Source: Vibrio fortis (GTDB taxonomy: Bacteria; Pseudomonadota; Gammaproteobacteria; Enterobacterales; Vibrionaceae). From it: a stretch of 64,000 bases of DNA. Below the pieces are notes generated by a model. That model saw only the letters and a program-made list of their open reading frames with translations. It was not told the DNA's origin and searched no databases. A program made the translations under genes and the position numbers. The stretch covers positions 1 through 64,000 of the forward strand of contig NZ_JFFR01000033.1 in assembly GCF_000695685.1 (NCBI RefSeq). Direction: 5' to 3'. Below, piece after piece: positions 7,402-16,138 of the stretch (positions within the stretch are counted from its first letter, which is position 1; each line of letters opens with the position of its first letter).

Positions 7402-7516
7402 CTATCCGTCTCGACAAGCTACTCTTTTAACAGAAATTTTGCCGACATATGGGACAGGCAACGCTATTTTAATTTATAGTATTTATCTTCTTATCCAATT
7501 CGCAGATTGATAGCAC

Positions 7517-8242
7517 ATGGAACTGTTCGATCAGACAGTCATTATCGCAATGGCACTCATTTTTGTTGGCTCTTTCGTTCAAACCGCTATCGGTTTTGGC
7601 TTAGCTATTGTCGCGGCTCCGTTACTATTTCTTGTTTCACCAGATTATGTCCCTGCCCCAATCTGTTTAGTCGGTTTGTTTATCTCTGTCTTCAATGCCA
7701 TGAAGCACCGTAGCAATATTTCGATTGGTGGTCTCAAGGTGGCGCTGCTAGGTCGAATTCCGGGTTCACTCGCAGGCGGTGCACTGTTGGTGATGGTATC
7801 AACCAGTGTCTTATCTTTATGGCTAGGCCTGCTGGTTGTGTTTGCCGTCATCGTGAGCCTACTTCCATTCAGATTAGAGCCGACACCAGCGAAAATGGGC
7901 ATTGCAGGATTCTTCTCTGGCTTCTTTGGTACCAGTTCAGGCATTGGTGGTCCCCCAATGGCGCTATTGCTGCAACACCAAGATGCCAATCAACTACGTG
8001 GTAATCTGTCTGCCTTCTTCGTATTCAGCTCAATTATCTCGCTGGTTGTTCAGATCCCAATTGGCTTTTTTACGTTACATCATTTGGTTATTACCTTGCC
8101 ACTGCTCCCAGCAGCTTGGTTAGGCTATAAACTGGCGTTGATGACTACACAAACTCTACCTAAAGAACAAATTCGAATCGGAGCACTTTTGCTCTGCTCA
8201 ATTAGTGGAGTCACAGCAATATGGCAAGGATTAGCGGGTTAA
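7517..8242 (+). CDS. TauE/SafE family sulfite/organosulfur exporter-like protein
   Basis: A 241-residue membrane protein with seven or eight helices in two repeats, as in the TauE/SafE (DUF81) family of sulfite, sulfonate and related anion exporters. The first repeat has FVGSFVQTAIGFGLAIVAAP, and the second has FFSGFFGTSSGIGGPPMALL near residues 133-152, the usual family glycine/proline motif. Length is normal. The substrate is unknown. It stands between the MFS gene and a YjbR-type gene on the same strand, but gaps of 60-150 bp and a terminator upstream suggest a separate unit. Confidence 0.85.
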   Translation: MELFDQTVIIAMALIFVGSFVQTAIGFGLAIVAAPLLFLVSPDYVPAPICLVGLFISVFNAMKHRSNISIGGLKVALLGRIPGSLAGGALLVMVSTSVLSLWLGLLVVFAVIVSLLPFRLEPTPAKMGIAGFFSGFFGTSSGIGGPPMALLLQHQDANQLRGNLSAFFVFSSIISLVVQIPIGFFTLHHLVITLPLLPAAWLGYKLALMTTQTLPKEQIRIGALLLCSISGVTAIWQGLAG

Positions 8243-8304
8243 CTTGTCGAACGGCAAAGCGTCGATGACAATAATGAAAGCAGATCTTAGGAAAGGATGA
8301 CTCA

Positions 8305-8664
8305 ATGGATTACGAACAATTTAATGAATTCTGCAAAGCGTTACCCGCTACTACGTATGTGATGCAGTGGAATAATTCTCACGTGTGGAAGGTCGGCGGA
8401 AAGGTGTTTGCGATTGGTGGATGGGGCCCAGATGATCAGCCCGCTTGTATTTTTAAAGCCTCTAATCAAAATTATGACTTCTTAAAAGATGCCCCCGGTT
8501 ATCGACCTGCGCCCTACTTTGCTTCTCGCGGGATGAAATGGATCCAGTGTACTGATACTCAGCTCGATACCGAAGAGCTCAAATATTATCTCGTTCAGTC
8601 ACATAAGATTGTCTCTCTCGGGCTGACTAAGAAGAAACAGGCTGAACTTGGCTTGAATCAGTGA
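8305..8664 (+). CDS. MmcQ/YjbR family protein
   Basis: A 119-residue protein of the MmcQ/YjbR family, small globular proteins with a CyaY-like fold often annotated as DNA-binding. It has the family's N-terminal YEQFNEFCKALPATTYVMQW, the central KVGGKVFAIGGW strand, and the C-terminal SHKIVSLGLTKKKQAEL helix, and it is full length. The role is poorly known. AAGGA is well placed before the ATG. Confidence 0.85.
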   Translation: MDYEQFNEFCKALPATTYVMQWNNSHVWKVGGKVFAIGGWGPDDQPACIFKASNQNYDFLKDAPGYRPAPYFASRGMKWIQCTDTQLDTEELKYYLVQSHKIVSLGLTKKKQAELGLNQ

Positions 8665-8707
8665 TGAATCACAACTGACTTCATCACTGAACTTTCACCG
8701 CTTTCAG

Positions 8708-9463
8708 CTAACCAAATACCCTAAATGACTTAAACCAACTTGGAAGATAGGGCTCTATCTTGTTCGCTGATATCACGGGTACTAAGCCATATAGTAAACC
8801 TGTAAAAGCAATCGAGGCTGCTAAATCAATTGGCCTATGCATACCCAACCAAACGCGACTATATGCCACGCCTCCTGCCCAAATTAACAACGCACCTACC
8901 CACATAAACTTGCGCGCCTGCCAAAATAAACCACCAAAAAACGCCACGCAAATACCAACAAAGATCATATGCCCAGAAGGAAATGAATAGTCTGTTTCGC
9001 CGAGCCAATGAATCATTCGCCAATCACTGACCACGCTCGACATCTGCACGATCGCGTCATTCTTAGCAAGCAGTGGCAACTCATAAAATGCTTCAGGTAA
9101 ATCAACGACCTGTTGTTCTGCTAAATACACAGCATAGGGCCTTGGACTTTCGGTCACGTGTTTAAGGTAAGTCTTGGCGGCAAAACTCAAGCCAAGCAGA
9201 ATCACCAGTTGAACTCCAACACTGACCAACTTAGAGGCGGGTAAACGCAGTCTCAAGAGCATAATACCGAGCACTAGCAAAGTGATAAGGAATCCCTGAC
9301 TACCTGCAGAATACGTAACATAAGTGATCAGCGCACCGACAAACTCATCTACCTTGTTCGAGAAGTTAAAATCAGAACCAAATAAAAAGAATGGCAATAG
9401 ACAATATAGGCTCAGAGCGAGAAGTAATAAGCCCTTGGATTTATTGGAGAAGATGAGTTTCAT
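8708..9463 (-). CDS. PAP2-superfamily membrane phosphatase (PgpB-like)
   Basis: A 251-residue membrane phosphatase with six hydrophobic segments. All three PAP2 motifs are present in order: KHVTESPRP (K-x6-RP), PSGH, and SRVWLGMHRPID (SR-x5-H-x3-D). Family members such as PgpB dephosphorylate phosphatidylglycerol-phosphate, undecaprenyl pyrophosphate or other lipid phosphates on the periplasmic face. Length matches E. coli PgpB (254). The gene is alone and convergent with the YjbR-type gene. The exact lipid substrate cannot be assigned. Confidence 0.87.
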   Translation of the reverse strand: MKLIFSNKSKGLLLLALSLYCLLPFFLFGSDFNFSNKVDEFVGALITYVTYSAGSQGFLITLLVLGIMLLRLRLPASKLVSVGVQLVILLGLSFAAKTYLKHVTESPRPYAVYLAEQQVVDLPEAFYELPLLAKNDAIVQMSSVVSDWRMIHWLGETDYSFPSGHMIFVGICVAFFGGLFWQARKFMWVGALLIWAGGVAYSRVWLGMHRPIDLAASIAFTGLLYGLVPVISANKIEPYLPSWFKSFRVFG

Positions 9464-9878
9464 AGAAGTAGGCTAACGTTGAAAAAATCGAATGCTAGCT
9501 CACCTTATCACTCTCAATATCAAATTTTTGTCAGAAAGCCTAGTGAGCAGTGATATTTCTATAAATGGCCTAAATTCAATGTCTTGGGCGTATTATTCCA
9601 CTCATCCACATTCACACCGAATGCAATTAACTACACGCTTTTAACCATTGTCTCTTTTCCCCGCAAACATAGCCGTTATTACCTATTTATCCTGTGATTT
9701 ACTCTGTGATCAATTTTGCAGTAGAACACACTTATGTCGCGAAAACGGGTAATTAATCAGCAAACTGTTCGCTAATTGCGTAAAGTTTGCGGACTATCCT
9801 TTTCATATGCCCATGAAAGGATTACCATTCCTGTGCTTTTGAAACCAAGCTCAAAAGCCAATCAAATTTATTTTTTAT
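9464..9878. other. Upstream region of the FMN riboswitch
   Basis: About 415 bp between the PAP2 gene and the riboswitch. It should hold the ribB promoter. A TTTGCGGACTATCC segment near 9787-9801 may contribute a -35-like box, but I cannot fix a promoter. No gene is seen. Confidence 0.4.
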
Positions 9879-10037
9879 TCTCAGGGCGGGGCGAAATTCC
9901 CCACCGGCGGTATGTCCTTAGTAACACTATGTACGTAGCAAAACTATAGATAAGCCCGCGAGCGCTCGATTCGTCGAGGTCAGCAGATCTGGTGAGATGC
10001 CAGAGCCGACGGTTATAGTCCGGATGAGAGAGAATGG
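9879..10037 (+). ncRNA. FMN riboswitch (RFN element)
   Basis: All conserved RFN blocks are present in order: TCAGGGCGGGGCGAAATTCC, CCACCGGCGGTAT, AGCCCGCGAGCG, GGTCAGCAGATCTGGTGAGA, GCCAGAGCCGACGGTTATAG and CCGGATGAGAGAGA. This aptamer binds flavin mononucleotide and lowers expression of riboflavin genes. It precedes ribB by 325 nt. A hairpin with CACCACTCA/TGAGTTGGTG arms at 10043-10067 follows at once and may be part of the expression platform. Confidence 0.97.
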
Positions 10038-10109
10038 AAACACACCACTCATACTATTGAGTTGGTGCATTTCGTTTTGGATAAAACCATGCGAACGACG
10101 ATCTGTCTT

Positions 10110-10284
10110 ATACCAATCACAGTAATTAAGTGATCAAAAATAGCGCAGGAAAAAGGCTTGAGAACAAGGCTGCTTTTTTCAACAGAGAGTTTCGATGAGT
10201 AGTTATTCTACAATCAAAAATTCTAACGCAGTTATCGAGCATTTTAACAAGCTAGGGTGAGCAATTATTTACTACGATTGGTAT
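10110..10284. mobile_element. MITE-like intergenic repeat inside the ribB leader
   Basis: A 175-bp segment bounded by perfect 9-bp terminal inverted repeats, ATACCAATC and GATTGGTAT. These extend inward (ACAGTAA against TTTACTAC read in reverse) with two mismatches. There is no coding frame. An internal AAAAAGGCTTG / CAAGGCTGCTTTTTT stretch may fold. From memory, elements with these ends and interior recur between genes in vibrios, which suggests a non-autonomous element; I see no second full copy in this window. It separates the riboswitch from the ribB ribosome binding site. Confidence 0.7.
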
Positions 10285-10362
10285 TGGTGATAGGTCGAGT
10301 TGTCGTTTGGCTGTCATCCCTCATACAAGCCCTGATTCTGGTGATATTTTAGGAGTTAAACC

Positions 10363-11019
10363 ATGAATCAGTCTTCAATTTTGGCCGAATTTGGCGAACC
10401 AATTGAGCGTGTTGAAAACGCACTACAAGCACTACGCGAGGGTCGCGGCGTACTTCTACTTGACGATGAAGATCGCGAAAACGAAGGCGACATCATCTAC
10501 TCAGTAGAACACCTAACTAATGAGCAGATGGCGCTGATGATCCGCGAATGTAGCGGCATTGTTTGCTTATGCCTAACTGACGAACAAGCAAACCAACTTG
10601 ACCTACCGCCAATGGTTGTTGATAACAACAGCGCTAACCAAACCGCTTTCACAGTGACTATCGAAGCGAAAGTGGGTGTAACTACTGGCGTTTCTGCAGC
10701 TGACCGCGTAACCACGATCAAAACTGCCGCTAACCCAAGTGCAAAACCAAGTGACTTAGCGCGCCCAGGTCACGTATTCCCACTGCGCGCTCGTAAAGGT
10801 GGTGTTTTGGCTCGTCGTGGTCACACTGAGGGTACCGTAGACCTGATGCAAATGGCTGGTCTGCCTTCTGCAGGCGTACTATGTGAAGTGGCTAACCCAG
10901 ACGGCACAATGGCGAAAACGCCAGAGATCGTTGCTTTTGGCAAACTGCACAACATGCCTGTATTGACTATCGAAGACATGGTTGCTTACCGTAATCAGTT
11001 CGACCTAAAACTGGCATAA
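10363..11019 (+). CDS. ribB: 3,4-dihydroxy-2-butanone-4-phosphate synthase
   Basis: RibB converts ribulose 5-phosphate to 3,4-dihydroxy-2-butanone 4-phosphate and formate, which supplies the four-carbon unit of riboflavin. The 218-residue protein is full length and single-domain, without the RibA fusion seen in some bacteria. The acidic active-site loop DDEDRENEGDII (about residues 34-45) and the RRGHTEGTVDLMQMAG block (about 150-165) are intact. TAGGAG precedes the ATG. The gene is monocistronic, controlled by the upstream FMN riboswitch, and its leader contains a MITE-like insertion. Confidence 0.97.
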   Translation: MNQSSILAEFGEPIERVENALQALREGRGVLLLDDEDRENEGDIIYSVEHLTNEQMALMIRECSGIVCLCLTDEQANQLDLPPMVVDNNSANQTAFTVTIEAKVGVTTGVSAADRVTTIKTAANPSAKPSDLARPGHVFPLRARKGGVLARRGHTEGTVDLMQMAGLPSAGVLCEVANPDGTMAKTPEIVAFGKLHNMPVLTIEDMVAYRNQFDLKLA

Positions 11020-11047
11020 ACGAAACAACACATTTAAAGATCAATTC

Positions 11048-11076
11048 AAGCCCTGCTCTGTGAGTGGGGCTTTTTC
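11048..11076 (+). terminator. Terminator after ribB
   Basis: AAGCCC and GGGGCTT arms around a 12-nt loop, followed by five T residues. Confidence 0.75.
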
Positions 11077-11270
11077 GTATATAACGACCACCTATTTCAT
11101 TGATATCCAAATATATCTCATCAAACTCTCCCTATTTTAGGGCTAAATTGCACCAAGTTAGACAACCCCGCATACACTTAAAAATATAACTCACTGAATA
11201 TTAACGATTTTACATTCTGGCACGCTTAGCGCACACCACTAAGGAGGTATTCACATACAAGGAGTGCGTT

Positions 11271-12119
11271 ATGTTTATGCTTATTTCAACTATCGTGGTT
11301 TTGGCTTCAGTTTATGCTCTGTTTCACTACTCACAGAAACGCCAAAAATCAAACGATCAAAAATTCGAAACCTTAGTCTTGCTTCGAGAACTGTTGCAGC
11401 TTTCGAGAAAACACCGCGCGGCGACTCACTATGCGCTGACCTGTAAGCTGTCGACTGAATCGGTACAACGAGTAAACACTCTGTATCAATCCATGATGAC
11501 CGCATCCAACAGGCTCATCCAAAAGAGTCCATTTGATGGGCGCCCGATGTACCGTATTTATCAGCTCAAAATTAAGGCGATGCATAACGATTGGCAAACT
11601 CGAAGCTTGGTACGAAACCAGTTCATTCATGGCAAAACCATTCGTCACAATATGTTGTTGATGGATGAATTGATGATCACTTGGTTGACGGAATCAGAGC
11701 AGGCTGAACTGGTTGATGATTACCACATGGAGTGGCTACAGGTTTTGGATGCCATGGAGACACTCACTAAGCTAAGAATGTGTATTCCTGATATGGATAA
11801 ACAAGATGAGTTTTTGCGTGCTAAGTTCTACGCCGATCAAATTCATAGACACTTAAACCGCTTGGCGCTGATCTGTCCTTTGAGCTTAGGCTCTCCAACG
11901 GGAGCACGTGCTTTACAAGCACTTACCGACATTCATGACAGTGAGCAACGTGTGATTACAGCCACAGCTATGTATGAGTTAACCAGCGACATATCCACCA
12001 TTATCGCGCAAGTGTATGACCAGATATTGTCTCGAATGACTGAGACGCTTTATCTACCTCTTCCAGAGATTTCATTGAGGCTGGCAGACGACCATCAAGG
12101 TGTACACGGTTCCGTGTAA
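11271..12119 (+). CDS. Membrane-anchored helical protein, possibly NIT-like
   Basis: A 282-residue protein with one N-terminal membrane segment (residues 1-22) followed by an almost all-helical domain. The sequence around LLRELLQLSRKHRAATHYAL and NRLIQKSPFDGRP is reminiscent of nitrate/nitrite-sensing (NIT) helical domains, which also begin with a helix bearing paired Arg residues. I am not sure of this. There is no output domain, so it is not a complete sensor by itself. AAGGAG precedes the ATG. It is a single gene between ribB and a LysR gene, with a terminator following. Confidence 0.6.
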   Translation: MFMLISTIVVLASVYALFHYSQKRQKSNDQKFETLVLLRELLQLSRKHRAATHYALTCKLSTESVQRVNTLYQSMMTASNRLIQKSPFDGRPMYRIYQLKIKAMHNDWQTRSLVRNQFIHGKTIRHNMLLMDELMITWLTESEQAELVDDYHMEWLQVLDAMETLTKLRMCIPDMDKQDEFLRAKFYADQIHRHLNRLALICPLSLGSPTGARALQALTDIHDSEQRVITATAMYELTSDISTIIAQVYDQILSRMTETLYLPLPEISLRLADDHQGVHGSV

Positions 12120-12171
12120 AGGCAGCACATTCAAAGTCGTCGTCCTATAGAACTCCCCACATTGAGTTCGT

Positions 12172-12204
12172 ATCCGATATCACTTTTGGTATCGGATTTT
12201 TGTT
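12172..12204 (+). terminator. Terminator after the helical membrane protein gene
   Basis: ATCCGATA and TATCGGAT arms with a 10-nt loop and a T-rich tail. It may also serve the convergent LysR gene. Confidence 0.7.
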
Positions 12205-12253
12205 TTTGTAGAGAGAGAAATGTGCAGAGCAGCTTAACGAGCATGACGGCAAA

Positions 12254-13147
12254 CTAACTCGGTCGAACAATGTCCTGCGACCAGGTGTCGGCCACAAAAT
12301 CAATGAACTGACGCACCACTGGCAGTTGATAGCTTCGCGAAAGATACACCGCCCACAAGGTACTTGTTGGTACCACATAGTCAGTCAGGATCGGAACCAA
12401 TTGACCCCGTTCAATTATTGGGTTGGCGATGTCACATGGTAACCTCGCGATCCCTTTACCGCGGCAAGTGGCTTGAACCAAGACTCCAACATCATTGGCA
12501 GTGATCGTTCCTGATACATCAACCGAATGCTGCTGGTTGTCTTTTACAAACTGCCACTTTGAGACGTCTAAGTGACGAAAGCAGTTATGGTCTTTAAGAT
12601 CTGATATGGTTTCAATCGGTGCGTTCTGCTCTAGATAGCTAGGCGCCGCACATATCACCGAATCAATCTTCATCAACTTACGCGCGATGAGGCTCTCGTC
12701 TGGAGAGTCAGTGTAACGAAGTGCGATATCAATCCGCTCATCCACCAACTGTGTAAAACGATCTGAAGCAAACAGCTCAATCGTCACCTGCGGATGAAGT
12801 TCTGTGAAGGCTTCGACCACATCCAGCAGTAGATGTTGTGTCAATGCAATCGGAGCCGATATCCGAATAACGCCCGACAATTGATCTGTCATATTAAGCG
12901 CACTGACTTCCAACTCAGCAGCTTCATGCAGGATGCGCTCACATCGAATCAACGCCGCCTCACCCGCTGTGGTTAAACTGACTTTGCGAGTCGTTCGGTG
13001 TAATAGTCTTTGTTTCAACCAGTTTTCAATCTCTTGAACATGCCTCGAAACCTGAAGTCGACTCATACCTAAGTGGTCAGCGGCTTGAGTAAAACTCGAA
13101 CAGTTTGCAACTTCTACAAAACTGCGCATCGCATTTAATCTATCCAA
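12254..13147 (-). CDS. LysR-family transcriptional regulator
   Basis: A 297-residue LysR regulator. The N-terminal winged HTH reads SFTQAADHLGMSRLQVSRHV (about residues 17-36), and the effector-binding domain follows from about residue 90. It begins with a TTG codon preceded by AGGGAG at proper spacing. It diverges from an NAD(P)-binding oxidoreductase gene 154 bp away, and regulation of that neighbour is the usual LysR arrangement. The effector is unknown. Confidence 0.9.
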   Translation of the reverse strand: MDRLNAMRSFVEVANCSSFTQAADHLGMSRLQVSRHVQEIENWLKQRLLHRTTRKVSLTTAGEAALIRCERILHEAAELEVSALNMTDQLSGVIRISAPIALTQHLLLDVVEAFTELHPQVTIELFASDRFTQLVDERIDIALRYTDSPDESLIARKLMKIDSVICAAPSYLEQNAPIETISDLKDHNCFRHLDVSKWQFVKDNQQHSVDVSGTITANDVGVLVQATCRGKGIARLPCDIANPIIERGQLVPILTDYVVPTSTLWAVYLSRSYQLPVVRQFIDFVADTWSQDIVRPS

Positions 13148-13300
13148 TGTGTACTCCCTTGTGCCTCATTTCACTGAACTTGAGCCGATTAGCAACTTAT
13201 ATAGATACAATCTACATCAACTGGCGATATTTATCACATCTAAGCAAGCTATTAGACTGCAATGGTTGTCGAAACACAGATTAATTAACGGAGAATCATT

Positions 13301-13933
13301 ATGAAAATTGCAGTATTAGGCGCAACAGGTTGGATTGGTAGCCACATAGCTCAAGAAGCCGCATCACGTGGTCATGAAGTTGTCGCGATTGCGAGAGATA
13401 CAAGCAAAGTGGAACAGCAAGTCATCGAGGCGCGTACTTTCGATCTGCAAGATCCACAAGCGAAGATCAACGATGTGACGTCTGATGTCGATGTGGTGAT
13501 TGCCTCAATTGGCGGGCGGGCACTTGGCAACCATAAGTTGGTAAAACAGAGTGCAGAAAAACTACTATCAGAGTTGCCAAGCGGTCGTCGTTTAATGTGG
13601 GTCGGCGGCGCAGGCTCGTTGGAAGTTGCACCAAACGTTACTTTAGTTACGGTGCCGGACTTCCCTGAAGAGTACAAAGCGGAAGCTCTCGCTCAAGGTG
13701 AAGCTCTGAAAGTCTTCAAAGAATCCAATAGCGATGTGCGTTGGACATTTGTGAGCCCAGCTGCGGAGATTTTCCCTGGCGAAACAACGTCTCAATATCG
13801 CATTGGTGGTGACCAACTGTTAACGGATGCAGAAGGCAACAGCAAGATTTCAGTATCAGATTACGCTATTGCGATGCTTGATGTTCTTGAAGGCGGTGAA
13901 CACATCAATAAAAGAATCGGTGTCGCTTACTAA
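13301..13933 (+). CDS. NAD(P)-binding oxidoreductase (NmrA/YwnB-like atypical SDR)
   Basis: A 210-residue Rossmann-fold protein. The N-terminal dinucleotide motif is GATGWIGSHI (about residues 7-16). The length and the lack of a Y-x3-K active site place it with atypical SDRs of the YwnB/NmrA group, which act as NAD(P)H reductases or redox sensors. GGAGA precedes the ATG. It faces the LysR gene at 12254-13147 and is probably its target. The substrate is unknown. Confidence 0.82.
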   Translation: MKIAVLGATGWIGSHIAQEAASRGHEVVAIARDTSKVEQQVIEARTFDLQDPQAKINDVTSDVDVVIASIGGRALGNHKLVKQSAEKLLSELPSGRRLMWVGGAGSLEVAPNVTLVTVPDFPEEYKAEALAQGEALKVFKESNSDVRWTFVSPAAEIFPGETTSQYRIGGDQLLTDAEGNSKISVSDYAIAMLDVLEGGEHINKRIGVAY

Positions 13934-14055
13934 AGCCTATTGGTTCTAAATACTCCAAGCCTAACCCTTGCCTAGCTCCCGCTTGTTACTCATTTAGCAG
14001 TATCAAGCGGGGTTCTTTGTATCTGCTCTAGCAAAGAGTTTTTATAGAACAAAAT

Positions 14056-14706
14056 TTACAGAGGAAGATGGCCAGTTTTAACCAAAATCACTGTCTCTTC
14101 TTCTACAAATGGAAAGTGCTCACTCATGTGGGGGCTGCGAATCCAAGTGTGTTTTGGATACACGCCATGCTCATCTTGAAAAGTCCCAGATAGCACGAAG
14201 ATCTCTTCACCGCCAAAATGACGGTGCGGCTGAAAGCGCTCACCAACAGGCCACTTAACTAAAGCGACATGCTCATGCTCAAATTCGTGCAGCGGCATTA
14301 CCTGCAAACCGCCAATACCCGGTAACCACTCAGTTTGGTTGGTATCAACTCTCACCTGAGCCAAATCTCTATCATCGAATTGATTCAATTTGACCAAAAT
14401 CGTGCAGCCATTCTTGCTTGATGGAGAGTGAGCGCTACCAGGAGGGTTACGAATATAGGTGCCTGCGGGGAAGTCTCCCGTTTCATCGGAGAATACACCT
14501 TCTAACACAAAGATCTCTTCACCTTTGGGGTGTGGGTGTTCAGAAAAAGAGGATTCAGGATCGTACTTAACCACGCTGGTCGTGTGGCCCGACTCTTTAG
14601 CTTCGCGCTCTAATGGTTTTCGCCACACGCCTTTGGCAGGGCTTGCTACCCATTCCATAGGGTCAGTTTCAATCACTAACCTTTTCGAAAAATCCATGTT
14701 TAACAT
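14056..14706 (-). CDS. Tandem-cupin (ChrR-like) protein
   Basis: A 216-residue protein made of two ChrR-type cupin domains. The metal-binding first motifs are HPHPKGEEIFVLEG (about residues 57-70) and HRHFGGEEIFVLSG (about 162-175). Each is followed by a G-x5-P..H second motif (PPGSAH; SPHMSEH). ChrR cupins bind Zn or other metals; in anti-sigma ChrR the domain senses singlet oxygen, but the anti-sigma helix domain is absent here. An enzymatic or stress role is possible. A single gene. Confidence 0.8.
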   Translation of the reverse strand: MLNMDFSKRLVIETDPMEWVASPAKGVWRKPLEREAKESGHTTSVVKYDPESSFSEHPHPKGEEIFVLEGVFSDETGDFPAGTYIRNPPGSAHSPSSKNGCTILVKLNQFDDRDLAQVRVDTNQTEWLPGIGGLQVMPLHEFEHEHVALVKWPVGERFQPHRHFGGEEIFVLSGTFQDEHGVYPKHTWIRSPHMSEHFPFVEEETVILVKTGHLPL

Positions 14707-14844
14707 GATGGTGACCTTACTCTTGCTATCGTTATTATTGTTTTGTCGCGATTTGTTTAACTGCTTTCATTGTACGCGAATAACTGAAGAGGTGACCATT
14801 TCCGGTTTTGTTCGGCATACCGCCACCTCTAAAACTTAGGCCTA

Positions 14845-15612
14845 TCAGTTACGCCCTGCAATCACGCCGCCATCGACATCCCAAATTGCGCCAGTTACCC
14901 AATCGGCACTGTCAGACAACAAGAATAAAATGCTGTTAGCGATGTCCTGTGGTAAACCTACTCGACCGATTGGGTGGAACTCATTGAAGCCTTCAAGCGC
15001 CTCATCCACCTCTTCTGGGTTAATAAATGATTCGTAGATAGGTGTTTTAACCACAGCAGGTGATACCGCATTAACTCGAATATTATGCTCAGCAAGCTCC
15101 ATCGCCATGTGCTGTGTTAACGAATGCAAACCCGCTTTCGCCATTGAGTAAGCGGAAGATGGCGTGGCTTTGATCGCTTGTTTCGCCCACATAGAGCCAA
15201 CGTTCACAATATTGCCGCCACCCGACTGAATCATCTTCTTCGTGATCGCTTGGGTAATAAAGAAAGTGGCTTTGTTGAGTTGCATGTATTGGTCGTAATC
15301 TGACGCTTGATGGTCAACAAATGCCTTAGGGTTAAAGTAACCCGCAGCATTGACTAAATAACCAATACCTTCTTTTATCGAAGCTAGATGCTCGATAAGG
15401 CGAGCTGTGCTTTCATCGTCATAGAGGTTAACTTGGAAGCCTGATGCATGCCCGATAGCTTGAAGCTCCGATACCGCGTTATCTAACTTGGTCGCGTTGT
15501 TTCCGACCACCAATACATGGATATTTTGAGCCGCAAGCTGCTTTGCTGTTTCAAAGCCCATCCCACTTGTTCCCCCAATAACGACAGCAATACCTTTTTT
15601 AGTGAAGTTCAT
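14845..15612 (-). CDS. Short-chain dehydrogenase/reductase (classical SDR)
   Basis: A 255-residue classical SDR. Motifs in order: GGTSGMGFETA cofactor loop, NAAG, and the catalytic Ser-Tyr-Lys region with SAYSMAKAG, then NIRVNAVSPA and a C-terminal DVDGG. The start is ATG 15612, with GGAGATAA just upstream; the 24-codon upstream extension of the frame lacks support. It diverges from an HxlR regulator gene 105 bp away. The substrate is unknown. Confidence 0.88.
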   Translation of the reverse strand: MNFTKKGIAVVIGGTSGMGFETAKQLAAQNIHVLVVGNNATKLDNAVSELQAIGHASGFQVNLYDDESTARLIEHLASIKEGIGYLVNAAGYFNPKAFVDHQASDYDQYMQLNKATFFITQAITKKMIQSGGGNIVNVGSMWAKQAIKATPSSAYSMAKAGLHSLTQHMAMELAEHNIRVNAVSPAVVKTPIYESFINPEEVDEALEGFNEFHPIGRVGLPQDIANSILFLLSDSADWVTGAIWDVDGGVIAGRN

Positions 15613-15697
15613 TTTGTTATCTCCTAAGTCATGTGAACGTGGTAATCTTAGGCTTTGAACTAACACTATGAATAGTAAGTACAAATCGGTTAGGTAG

Positions 15698-15711
15698 GTA
15701 CTTTTTGGTAC
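15698..15711. promoter_or_regulatory. Candidate HxlR operator, GTAC-N6-GTAC
   Basis: GTAC TTTTTG GTAC ends seven bases before the HxlR start codon, in the divergent region, with a third GTAC at 15679-15682. HxlR-family regulators often bind GTAC-containing dyads. The evidence is position and symmetry only. Confidence 0.4.
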
Positions 15712-15717
15712 ATCTTT

Positions 15718-16056
15718 ATGAAAAATCAGGAAAACTTTTTTTCAAGAAAATCGGCTCCAGAACGCTCGGCACGCATGGTGGAAACCATCTATGGCTGCAA
15801 ATGGTCACTCACGGTTTATCAATTGTTGGCGAATGGTATCAACCGACCGGGTGAAATGGTTCGTTCTGTCGAAGGCTTATCGACCAAGGTACTCAATGAG
15901 TGTTTGAAGCGAAATGTGGAGTTTGGAATTCTAGAAAAGCAGATGTTCAATGAGATACCTCCGCGCGTAGAATATCAAGTCACCCCTTTTGGTGAGAAGT
16001 TCTTAGTGATTCTGGAGCAGCTAGAACAGCTGCAAAATGAAATAGATGAAATGTAG
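15718..16056 (+). CDS. HxlR-family winged-helix regulator
   Basis: A 112-residue HxlR/MarR-like regulator. The family core is GCKWSLTVYQLLANGINRPGEM (about residues 26-47) followed by the recognition helix LSTKVLNECLKRNVEFGI. Cys27 sits just before the first core helix, and a second Cys near 63 lies in the recognition helix. Related regulators (YodB, HypR) sense quinones or disulfide stress through such Cys residues, so redox sensing is possible. It probably controls the divergent SDR gene. Confidence 0.87.
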   Translation: MKNQENFFSRKSAPERSARMVETIYGCKWSLTVYQLLANGINRPGEMVRSVEGLSTKVLNECLKRNVEFGILEKQMFNEIPPRVEYQVTPFGEKFLVILEQLEQLQNEIDEM

Positions 16057-16138
16057 CTCTGTTCTCAATATTGCTGGTTCATTCTAACCACCTTATTAGC
16101 AAACAGCAGCCAGCAGCCACAAATAGATGGTGTGATCC

